This document shows positions 1 to 34,000 of a DNA stretch of 64,000 nucleotides, piece after piece (positions within the stretch are counted from its first letter, which is position 1; every line of letters starts with the position of its first letter). This stretch comes from Luscinia megarhynchos (taxonomy: Eukaryota > Chordata > Aves > Passeriformes > Turdidae), in the NCBI GenBank assembly GCA_034336665.1, contig JAPFBE010000081.1, positions 107,622 through 171,621 on the forward strand, given 5' to 3'. The notes under the pieces are model-generated. The model saw nothing but the letters and a program-made list of their open reading frames with translations. It searched no databases and had not been told where the DNA came from. Made by a program: the position numbers and the translations under genes.

Positions 1-2256
1 TCAAACAAATCCCAAAAAATTCCCCAAAAATTCTCAAAAAATCCCAAAAAATTCTCAAAAAACCCATTTAAAGATTCCTAAAACATCCCAAAGTTTTCCA
101 GAAAATTCCCCAAAACATTCCCCAAAAAATTCTCAAAAAAAAATCCCCAAAAATTTTCAAAACAAATTCCCCAAAAATTCCCCAAAAATCCCAAAACATT
201 CTCAAAAAAACCCAAAAAAATTCCCAAAAGATCCCCAAAAATTCCCAAAAAATCCCTTTAAAGATTCCTAAAACATCCCAAAATTTTCCAGAAAATTCCC
301 CCAAAATCCCAAAAAATTCTCAAAAAAATCCCCCAAAAAATTCCCCAAAAATTCCCCAAAAATCCCAAAACATTCTCAAAAAAATCCCCAAAAAATTCCC
401 AAAAGATCCCCAAAAATTCCCAAAAAATCCCTTTAAAGATTCCTAAAACATCCCAAAGTTTTCCAGAAAATTCCCCAAAACATTCCCCAAAAAATTCCAA
501 AAATTTCTCAAACAAATCCCAAAAAATTCCCCCAAAATTCTCAAAAAATCCCAAAAAATTCTCAAAAAACCCATTTAAAGATTCCTAAAACATCCCAAAG
601 TTTTCCAGAAAATTCCCCAAAACATTCCCCAAAAAATTCTCAAAAAAAAATCCCCTAAAATTTTCAAAAAAAATTCCCCAAAAATTCCCCAAAAATCCCA
701 AAACATTCTCAAAAAAAACCCCCAAAAAACCCCAAAAAATTCCCAAAAAATTCCCAAAAGATCCCCAAAAATTCCCAAAAAATCCCTTTAAAGATTCCTA
801 AAACATCCCAAAGTTTTCCAGAAAATTCCCCAAAACATTCCCCAAAAAATTCCAAAAATTTCTCAAACAAATCCCAAAAAATTCCCCAAAAATCCAAAAA
901 AATTCTCAAAAAACCCCCCAAAAATTCCAAAAAATTACCAAAAATATTCCCAAAAAAATTCACAAAAAATTTCCAAAAAATTCCCAAAAAGATCACCAAA
1001 AATTCCTAAAAAATCCCTTTAAAGATTCCTAAAACATCCCAAAGTTTTCCAGAAAATTCCCCAAAACATTCCCCAAAAAAATCCCAGAAAATTCTCAAAA
1101 AAATCCCCAAAAAATTCCCAAAAGAACCCCCAAAATTCCCAAAAAATCCCTTTGAAGATTCCTAAAACATCCCAAAGTTTTCCAGAAAATTCCCCAAAAC
1201 ATTCCCCAAAAAAATTCCAAAAATTTCTCCAACAAATCCCAAAAAATTCCCCAAAAATTCTCAAAATATCCAAAAAAAGGCTCAAAAAACCCCCCAAAAA
1301 TTCCAAAAATATCCCAAAAAATTCCAAAAAATTCCCAAAAGATCCCCAAAAATTCCCAAAAAATCCCTTTAAAGACTCCTAAAACATTCCAAAGTTTTCC
1401 AGAAAATTCCCCAAAACATTCCCCAAAAAATTCCAAAACTTTCTCAAAAAATTCCCCAAAAATTTTCAAAAAATCCCAGAAAATTCCCAAAAAACCCCCC
1501 TAAAATTCCAAAAAATTCCCAAAAAATTCCCAAAAGATCCCCAAAAATTCCCAAAAAATTTCCCCAGAAATAACAAAAAGTTCTCAAAAAAGCGCCCAAA
1601 AATATGAAAAGAAATCTGCAAAAAATTGGAAAAAAAATCACAAAAAATCCTAAAAAAATTTTTAAAAAATCCACAAAAATTCTGAAAAAAATCCCTAAAA
1701 ATTCCCAAAAAAACTCCCAAAAATCCCCTATAAATTCCCAAAAAAATCCCCCAAAAAACTACCCAAAATTTCCAAATAATTCCCAAAAAAATCCCCCCAA
1801 ATTCCCAAAAAAACTCCCAAAAAATCCCCCAAAAATTCCAAAAAAATCTCAAAAAATTCCTTAAAAATCCCCCAAACAATACAGAAAAAATGTGAAAAAC
1901 TTTGGAAAAAAATTGCAAAAAAATCACAAAAAATACCAAACAATGAAAAAAAAAATTCATCAACAACAAAAAAATCCTAGAAAATTTCAAAAAAATTCAC
2001 AAAAAAAAATCACAAAAAATTCCCTAAAAACCCCCCCAAAATACAGAAAAAAATGGGAAAAAATTCAGAAAAAAATGTCAAAAAATCACGAAATATCCCT
2101 AAAAAATTCTGAAAAAAATCCCAAAAAAATCCCAAAAAATCCTGAAAAAAATCCCAAAAAAAATCCAAAAAAATTCTGAAAAAAATCTGAAAAAAACCTC
2201 TCAAAATTCCCTAAAAAATTCCTATTTTTTTTTTAAATATTTCCTTTTTTTCCCAG
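1..2256. repeat. TONSL intronic A/C-rich array with a higher-order unit
   Basis: The stretch is built from short runs such as CCCCAAAAATTCCC. A recognisable block starting CCTTTAAAGATTCCTAAAA recurs about eight times (near 66, 253, 430, 574, 787, 1017, 1149 and 1369), followed each time by TTTTCCAGAAAATTCCCC. Spacing varies between about 130 and 230 bp. No exon is visible. Long reading frames on both strands are products of the repeat. Confidence 0.9.
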
Positions 2257-2345
2257 CCCGGAGCACACCATCTCCTGGCTGTGCCTGCTTGGCATACTCG
2301 GAGGCGATTTTCCAGTTCGGAGCGTTCCCCCGGCTGCAGCTGCTG
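2257..2345 (+). pseudogene. Partial copy of TONSL exon 2751-2901 (5' edge)
   Basis: After an intact-looking TTTTTCCCAG acceptor the sequence repeats the exon start (EHTISWLCL). It then carries a small insertion, diverges, and ends at the CGGCTGCAGCTGC point, where the intronic array resumes. The polypyrimidine tract is copied as well. It lacks the exon's 3' half and donor. Confidence 0.88.
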
Positions 2346-2750
2346 AAAAAAATCCCCAAAAATTCCCCAAAAACTCCCAAAAAATTCAAAAAAAATCCCC
2401 CAAAATAAAAAAAAAAAATCTCAAAAAAATTCAAAAATATCCCAAAAAATCTCAAAAAAATTCCAAAAAACTCACAAAAAAAATCTCAAAAAAATCCAAA
2501 AACTTCCCCAAAAAAATCCTGAAAATTTCACAAAAAAATCCCAAAAAAATCCCAAAAAATTCACAAAAATCCCCAAAAAATCCCCCCCAAAAATTCCTAA
2601 AAAAATCTCAAAAAATTCCAAAAAATTCCCCAAAAAATCTCAAAAATTCCCCAAAAAATCCCAAAAAAATCTCAAAAAATTCACAAAAATCCCTAAAAAT
2701 CCCCCCCAAAAATTCCTAATTTTTAAAAAAATATTTCCTTTTTTTCCCAG
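2346..2750. repeat. TONSL intronic A/C-rich array
   Basis: CCCAAAAAATCTCAAAAAATT-type repeats fill the space between the exon copy and the real exon. A sub-block with AAAATCCCCCCCAAAAATTCC occurs twice, about 115 bp apart. Confidence 0.85.
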
Positions 2751-25848
<23,098 letters not shown>

Positions 25849-28640
25849 GCCACTGGTCTGGACTGGTTTGGACTGGTTTGAACTGGTTTGGACTGGTCTG
25901 GACCGGTCTGGACTGGTTTGGACTGGTCTGGACTGGTTTGGGCTGGTTTGGACTGGTTTGAACTGGTTTGGACTGGTTTGGACTGGTCAGGACTGGTTTG
26001 GACTGGGAGGTTCCCAGTTTGACCCAGTAAATCCCAGTTTGGATCCAGAAAATCCAGGATTTGTGTGTCTGTCTGGGGAACTGGTTTGAACTGGTTTGAA
26101 CTGGTTTGGACTGGTCTGAACTGGTTTGGACTGGTTTGGACTGGTCAGGATTGGTTTGGACTGGGAGGTTCCCAGTTTGATCCAGTAAATCCCAGTTTGG
26201 ATCCAGAAAATCCAGGACTTGAGTCTATGTCTGGGGAACTGGTTTGAACTGGTTTGGACTGGTCTGGACTGGTCTGAACTGGTTTGGAGTGGTCTGGACT
26301 GGTTTGAACTGGTTTGGACTGGTCTGAGCTGGTCTGGACTGGTCAGGACTGGTTTGGACTGGGAGGTTCCCAGTTTGACCCAATAAATCCCAGTTTGGAT
26401 TCAGAAAATCCAGGATTTGTGTCTCTGTCTGGGGAACTGGTTTGGACTGGTTTATACTGGTTTGAACTGGTCAGGACTGGTTTGGACTGGTCTGGACCGG
26501 TTTGGACTGGTTTGGACTGGGAGGTTCCCAGTTTGATCCAATAAATTCCAGTTTGGTCAAGAAAATCCAGGATTTGGGTCTCTGTCTGGGGAACTGGTTT
26601 GAAATTGTTTTGGACTAGTTTCAACTGGTTTGGACTGGTTCGGACTGGTTTGAACTGGTTTGGACTGGTTCGGACTGGTTTGAACTGGTTTGGACTGGTT
26701 TGGACTGGTCTGGACTGGTTTGGACTGGGAGGTTCCCAGTTTGATCCAATAAATCCCAGTTTGGTAAGAAAAATCCAGGATTTGGGTCTCTGTCTGGGGA
26801 ACTGGTTTTGAAATTGTTTTGGACTAGTTTCAACTGGTTTGGACTGGTTCGGACTGGTTTGAACTGGTTTGGACTGGTTCGGACTGGTTTGAACTGGTTT
26901 GGACTGGTTTGGACTGGTCTGGACTGGTTTGGACTGGGAGGTTCCCAGTTTGATCCAATAAATCCCAGTTTGGTAAGAAAATCCAGGATTTGGGTTTCTG
27001 TCTGGGGAACTGGTTTGGACTGGTTTGAACTGGTTTGGACTGGTCAGGACTGGTTTGAAGTGGTTTGAACTGGTTTGGACTGGGAGGTTCCCAGTCTGAT
27101 CCAATAAATCCCAGTTTGGATCCAGAAAATCCAGGATTTGTGTGTCTGTCTGGGGAACTGGTTTGGACTGGTTTATACTGGTTTGAACTGGTTTGGACTG
27201 GCCGGGACTGGTTTGGAGTGGTCTGGACTGGTTTGGACTGGTTTGGACTGGGAGGTTCCCAGTTTGATCCAATAAATCCCAGTTTGGATGCAGAAAATCC
27301 AGAATGTGTGTCTCAGTCTGGGGAACTGGTTTGAACTGGTTTGGACTGGTTTGGACTGGTCAGGACTGGTTTGAAGTGGTTTGAACTGGTTTGGACTGGG
27401 AGGTTCCCAGTCTGATCCAATAAATCCCAGTTTGGATCCAGAAAATCCAGGATTTGTGTCTCTGTCTGGGGAACTGGTCTGGACTAGTTTGGACTGGTCA
27501 GGACTGGTTTGGACTGGGAGGTTCCCAGTTTGACCCAATAAATCCCAGTTTGGTCAAGAAAATCCAGGATTTGTGTCTCTCTCTGGGGAACTGGTTTGGA
27601 CTGGTCTGGACTGGTTTTAACTGGTTTCAACTGGTTTGGACTGGTGTGGACTGGTTTGGACTGGTCTGGACTGGTTTTAACTGGTTTGGACTGGTTTCAA
27701 CTGGTTTGGACTGGTTTGGACTGGGAGGTTCCCAGTTTGATCCAATCCCAGTTTGGTCAAGAAAATCCAGGATTTGTGTCTCTGTCTGGGGAACTGGTTT
27801 GGACTGGTTTAAACTGGTTTGGACTGGCCGGGACTGGTTTGGACTGGTTTGGACTGGTCTGGACAGGTCTAGACTGGTTTGAGCTGGTCTGGACTGGTTT
27901 GGACTGGGAGGTTCCCAGTTTGATCCAGTAAATCCCAGTTTGGATCCAGAAAATCCAGAATGTGTGTCTCAGTCTGGGGAACTGGTTTGGATTGGATTGG
28001 ACTGGTTTGGACTGGTCTGGACTGGTCTGGACTGGTCTGGACTGGTTTGGACTGGTCTGAACTGGTCTGGACTGGTTTGGACTGGTCAGGACTGGTTTGG
28101 ACTGGGAGGTTCCCAGTTTGACCCAATAAATCCCAGTTTGGATTCAGAAAATCCAGGATTTGTGTCTCTGTCTGGGGAACTGGTTTGGACTGGTTTATAC
28201 TGGTTTGAACTGGTCAGGACTGGTTTGGACTGGTCTGGACCGGTTTGGACTGGTTTGGACTGGGAGGTTCCCAGTTTGATCCAATAAATTCCAGTTTGGT
28301 CAAGAAAATCCAGGATTTGGGTCTCTGTCTGGGGAACTGGTTTGAAATTGTTTTGGACTAGTTTCAACTGGTTTGGACTGGTGTGAACTGGTCTGGACTG
28401 GTTTGGACTGGTTCGGACTGGTTTGAACTGGTTTGGACTGGTTTGGACTGGTCTGGACTGGTTTGGACTGGGAGGTTCCCAGTTTGATCCAATAAATCCC
28501 AGTTTGGTAAGAAAATCCAGGATTTGGGTCTCTGTCTGGGGAACTGGTTTGGACTGGTTTGAACTGGTTTGGACTGGCCGGGACTGGTTTGAACTGGTCT
28601 GAAATGGTTTTAACTGGTTTGAACTGGGAATGGCTCCCAG
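25849..28640. repeat. TONSL 3' flank: CTGGTTTGGA minisatellite with repeated + strand AATAAA
   Basis: A 10-bp GGTTTGGACT minisatellite is interrupted every 100-210 bp by a block reading GGGAGGTTCCCAGTTTGATCCAATAAATCCCAGTTTGG, then AAAATCCAGGATTTGTGTCTCTGTCTGGGGAACTGG. The block carries AATAAA about a dozen times on the TONSL strand (26382 and near 26540, 26748, 26957, 27103, 27418, 28124 and others). A few copies have AGTAAA. A decayed block near 27746 lacks the signal. Confidence 0.93.
26382..26387 (+). terminator. First canonical AATAAA downstream of TONSL
   Basis: AATAAA lies 534 bases after the TONSL stop, inside the first of many identical blocks. AGTAAA variants near 26026 and 26180 are closer to the stop. 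Which one is used cannot be told from sequence. Confidence 0.5.
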
Positions 28641-30966
28641 TTTGACCCATTAACAACAAGAAAAAAACAGAAATTGTCCAAAATTTTTGGGATTCACTCA
28701 TCCTGTTTATTATCCCAAATTCCCGAGTGACTCCAGTTTGGACTGGTTTGAACTGGTTTAAACTGGTTTGAACTGGTCTGAACTGGGAATGACGCCCAGT
28801 ATAACCCATTAATGACAAGAAAAAAAAACAGAATTTGTCCAAAATTTTTGGGATTCACTCGTCCCGTTTATTATTCCAAGTTTTGAGTTACTCCAGTTTG
28901 GACTGGTCTGAACTGGTTTAAACTGGTCTGAACTGGTTTAAACTGGTTTGAACTGGGAATGGCTCCCAGTTTAACCCATTAATGACAGGAAAACACCAAA
29001 ATCCATCCAGAATTTCGCTGATTTTTGGGATTCACTCGTCCCGTTTATTATCCCAAACTTTGAGTGACTCCAGTCTGGACTGGTCTGAACTGGTCTGGAC
29101 TGGTTTAAACTGGTCTGAACTGGTTTAAACTGGTCTGAACTGGGAATGGCTCCCAGTTTGACCCATTAGCAACGAGAAAAAAAACAGAAATTGTCCAAAA
29201 TTTTTGAGATGAACTCATTCTGTTTGTTATCCCAAGTTTTGAGTTACTCCAGCTTGGTCTGGTCTGAACTGGTCTGAACTGGTTTAAACTGGTCTAAACT
29301 GGTTTGAACTGGGAATGGCTCCCAGTTTAACCCATTAATGACGGGAAAACACCAAAATCCATCCAGAATTTCGCTGTTTTTTGGGATTCACTCGTCCTGT
29401 TTAGTATCCCAAAGTTTGAGTGACTCCAGTCTGAACTGGTCTGAACTGGTCTGAACTGGTTTAAACTGGTCTAAACTGGTTTGAACTGGGAATGGCTCCC
29501 AGTTTCACCCATTAACAACAAGAAAGAAAACAGAAATTGTCCAAAATTTTTGGGATGAACTCATCCCATTTATTATTCAAGTTTTGAGTTACTCCAGTTT
29601 GGACTGGTCTGAACTGGTTTAAACTGGTTTGAACTGGGAATGGCTCCCAGTTTAACCCATTAATGACAGGAAAACACCAAAATCCATCCAGAATTTCGCT
29701 GATTTTTGGGATTCACTCGTCCCATTTATTATCCCAAACTTTGAGTGACTCCAGTCTGGACTGGTCTGAACTGGTCTGGACTGGTTTGAACTGGTTTGAA
29801 CTGGTCTGGACTGGTTTGTACTGGTTTGAACTGGGAATGGCTCCCAGTTTGACTCATTAATGATGAGAAAAAAACCAGAATTTGTCCAAAATTTTTGGGA
29901 TGAACCCATCCCGGTTATTATCCCAAATCTTGAGTGACTCCAGTTTGGACTGGTGTGAACTGGTCTGAACTGGTCTAAACTGGTCTGAACTGGGAATGGC
30001 TCCCAGTTTAACCCATTAATGACAGGAAAACACCAAAATCCATCCAGAATTTCGCTGATTTTTGGGATTCACTCGCCCCGTTTATTATCCCAAACTTTGA
30101 GTGACTCCAGTCTGGACTGGTCTGAACTGGTTTGGACTGGTCTGAACTGGTTTGGACTGGGAGGTTCCCAGTCTGATCCAATAAATCCCAGTTTGGTCAA
30201 GAAAATCCAGGATTTGTGTGTCTGTCTGGGGAACTGGTTTGGACTGGTTTATACTGGTTTGAACTGGTTTGGACTGGCCGGGACTGGTTTGGACTGGTCT
30301 GGACAGGTTTGGACTGGGAGGTTCCCAGTTTGATCCAGTAAATCCCAGTTTCGATCCAGAAAATCCAGTGTGTCTGTCTGGGGAACTGGTTTGAACTGGT
30401 CTGGACTGGTTTAAACTGGTTTGAACTGGGAATGGCTCCCAGTTTAACCCATTAATGACAGGAAAACACCAAAATCCATCCAGAATTTCGCTGATTTTTG
30501 GGATTCACTCGCCCCGTTTATTATCCCAAACTTTGAGTGACTCCAGTCTGGACTGGTCTGAACTGGTTTGGACTGGTTTAAACTGGTTTGAACTGGTTTA
30601 AGCTGCTTTGAACTGGGAATGGCTCCCAGTTTGACTCATTAATGATGAGAAAAAAAACAGAATTTGTCCAAAATTTTTGAGATGAACTCATCCCGTTTAT
30701 TATCCCAAATCTTGAGTGACGCCAGTTTGAACTGGTTTAAACTGGTCTGAACTGGTCTGAACTGGTTTAAACTGGTCTAAACTGGTTTGAACTGGGAATG
30801 GCTCCCAGTTTAACCCATTAATGACAGGAAAAAAAACCAAAATCCATCCAGAATTTCGCTGATTTTTGGGATTCGCTCGTCCCGTTTATTATCCCAAACT
30901 TTGAGTGACTCCAGTCTGGACTGGTGTGGACTGGTCTGAACTGGTTTGGACTGGTCTGGACTGGTT
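28641..30966. repeat. VPS28 3' flank: higher-order unit with repeated - strand AATAAA
   Basis: Units of roughly 150-190 bp contain CCCATTAATGACAGGAAAACACC, ATTTTTGGGATTCACTCGTCCCGTTTATTATCCCAAACTTTGAGTGACTCCAG and a run of CTGGTCTGAACTGG. TTTATT on + is AATAAA for VPS28. It is kept near 28706, 28866, 29044, 29568, 29724, 30081, 30515, 30696 and 30885, and mutated in copies near 29221, 29400 and 29910. Two TONSL-type blocks reappear near 30177 and 30337. Confidence 0.92.
30885..30890 (-). terminator. Nearest VPS28 polyadenylation signal
   Basis: TTTATT on + reads AATAAA on the VPS28 strand, about 77 bases after the stop codon, giving a very short 3' UTR. Further copies follow downstream in the array. 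Confidence 0.75.
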
Positions 30967-31084
30967 TCAGGCGTGCAGGAAGCGGTTGAAGGCGTTGTAG
31001 GCCGACTCCAGGTCGAAGAGCATCTGCCTCACCTGGGAGTCGTCGAGCTCGTCCGAGGCCGACATTGCGCTCAGGGTCTGGAGC
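30967..31084 (-). CDS. VPS28: VPS28 exon 9 (C-terminal helix bundle, stop)
   Basis: The acceptor is TTTCTCAG|G. One split base completes Trp, then [20 protein letters not shown] and [22 protein letters not shown] (residues 184-221), the last part of the bundle that binds ESCRT-II. Confidence 0.97.
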
Positions 31085-34000
31085 CTGAGAAATTCCCAAA
31101 AAAATAATTCCCAAAAAATTCCCAAAATTGACAAAAAAATTCAAATTTTATTAAAATTAAAAAAAAATCTCGAAATTCCCAGAATTTCACACCCAAAACT
31201 CCCAATTTTGGGATGAAAATTCATCCGAGGTCGACGTCGCGCTCGGGGTTTGGAGCCTGAGGGATTCCCAAAAAAATTCCCAAAAAATTCTCCCCAAAAT
31301 TCCCAGAATTCCCATAAAAATCCCCCAAAAATTTTTTAAAACCCAAAAAAAATTTGCAAATAAAATTCCCCCCAAAAATTAAAAATATTAAAAAAAAAAA
31401 TTTCCCTCCCAAATTCCCCAATCCCGGAATTCCCAAATACCCCAAAAATTCCCCAATTTTGATCCCAAAATTCCAGTTTTGGAATTCCAAAATTCTCCAA
31501 TTCCATTCCCAAAATTTCCCAAAAAATTCCCCAAAATTTTCCAAAAAATCCCCCAAAAATTCCAAAAAAATTCCAAAAAAATGCCCCCCAAAATATTCCA
31601 AGAAATCCCCCAAAAAATCCCCAAAATTCCCAAAAATTTTCCCAAAAAATCCCCAAATTTTTCCCAAAATCCTCCGAATTTCCCTCCCAATCCCCCAAAT
31701 TTCACTCCCAGATTTCCCCAAATTCCTCAAATTTTCCCAAAATTCCCCCAAAATTTTCCAAAAAATTCCCAAAAAATGCCCAAAATTCCCCAAAAATCCC
31801 CCCAAAATTTTTCACAAAATTCCAAAAAAATCCCTCAAAATCCAAAAAATTCCCTAAAAAATCCCCAAAATTTCCCTCCCAAACCCTCAAATTTCACTCC
31901 CAGATTTCCCAAAATTTTCCCAAAAGTTTCCAAAAACATCCCCAAAAAATCCCCAAAATTCCCCCAAATCCCCAAAATTTCCCCCAAAATCCTCAAAATT
32001 TTCCTCCCAATCCCCCAAATTTTCCAAGAAAGTCCCAAAAAATCCCCAAAAATGTCCCAAATTTTCCCCAAATTCCCTAAAATTTTCCAATAAATTCCCT
32101 AAATTCCCTCAAAATTTTCCAGAAAATACCCCAAAAAATGCCAAAAAATTCCCAAAAATCCCAAAAAATCCCCCCAAAAATTCCCAAAAAAATCCCCAAA
32201 ATTTCCCTCCCAACCCTCCCAAATTTCACTCCTTGATTTCCCAAAATTCCCCAAATTTTCCCCAAATTCCCGAATTCCAGCTCTCACCACTGCTGCACCT
32301 TCTGGCGCCCCTCGAAGTCGGGGGGCAGGGAGCTCATCCTGGTCATGGTCTCCATCAGCTCCCGCAAATCCGGCTGGATCTGAAAATCCCCAAAAAATTT
32401 GGGGAATTTTGGGGAAATTTTGGAAAATTTGGGGGATTTTGGGCGGAATCTGGGGATTTTTTGGGGATTTTTGGGGAATTTTTGATGATTTTTTGGAAAT
32501 TTTGGGGAAAATTTTTTGGGGATTTATTGGGAATTTTGGGTAAAATTTTTTTTGGGGATTTATTGGAAATTTTGGGGAATTTTAAGGAATTTTTGGGGAT
32601 TTTTTGGGCATTTTTGGCAGAATTTTAGGGAACGTTTGGAGGAATTTTGGGGGATTTTTTTTTTGAATTTTAATGGAATTTTGGGGAATTTTTGGGATTT
32701 TTTGGCAAAATTTTTGCGATTTTTTTTGGAATTTGGGGGGAATTTTGGGGGACTTTTTGGGGAAAATTTGGGGTAAGTTTTTGGGAATTTTTGGGATATT
32801 TTTGGGGAATATTTGAGGGTTTTTTTTCAAATTTTAGTGATTTTTAGGGGATTTTAAAGGATTTTTCGGGGGATTTTTTAGAGATTTTTAGAGAATTCTT
32901 GACAGAATTTTAGAGAATTTTTTGGGGATCTATTGGGAATTTTGGAGGATTTTGATGGAATTATTGGGGGGATTTTTGGGGATTTCAGGAAATTTTTTAG
33001 GGATTTTTAGGGAATTTTTGGTGGAATTTTAGGGAATTTTTTGGGAATTCTTGGCCATTTTTTAGAAAATTTATTGGGAATTATGGGAAGATTTTCGGAG
33101 ATTTTTGGGCATTTTTTAGGGAATTTTTGGGAATATTTTGGGGAACTTCTGGGAATTTTTTTTTTACAGTTTTAGGGACTTTATGAGGATATTTCAGGGA
33201 GTTTTAGGAAATTTTGGGGGGAATTTGGGGATTTTTTGGAGATTTCTTGGGAATTTTTGGGGGATTTTTGGGGATTTCTTAGGAATTTTTGGGGGATTTT
33301 TGATGATTTTTTGGAAATTTTGGGGAAAATTTTTTTGGGGATTTATTCGAAATTTTGGGGGGATTTCTGGGGAATTTTTTTGGGATTTGACAGAAATATT
33401 GGGAATTTTTTTGGAATTTTTTGGAAAATTTGAAGGATTTTTAATGGATTTATTGGGGATTTTTGAAGAATTTTTTAGGGATTTTTTTGAGATTTATTGG
33501 GAATTGAGGGAGAATTTTCTGGAAATTATTGAAAGAATTTTGGGAGAATTTTTGGGAAATTTTTGTGAAATTTTGGGGATTTTGTGAGGAAATTTTTTAG
33601 GGAACTTTTTGGGAATTTTTTGGGAATTTTTTTAAATTTGGGGCAAAATTTTGGGGAAGTTTTTGGGAATTTTTTGGAATTATTTGGGATTTTTTGGCAA
33701 AATTTTTGCTATTTTTTTTGGAATTTGGGGGGAATTTTGGGGGACTTTTTGGGGAAAATTAGGGGGAAGTTTCTGGGAATTTTTGGGAAATTTTTGGGAA
33801 TTATTTGGGAATGGCAGCGGGGGCAGGGAGCTCATCCTGGTCATGGTCTCCATCAGCTCCCGCAAATCCGGCTGGATCTGGCAACCCCCAAAAAATTTGG
33901 GGAATTTTGGAATTTTTATGGGAATATTTGGGAATTTTTGGGGACTATTTGAGGGGTTTTTTTCAAATTTTAATGATTTTTAGGGGATTTTAAAGGATTT

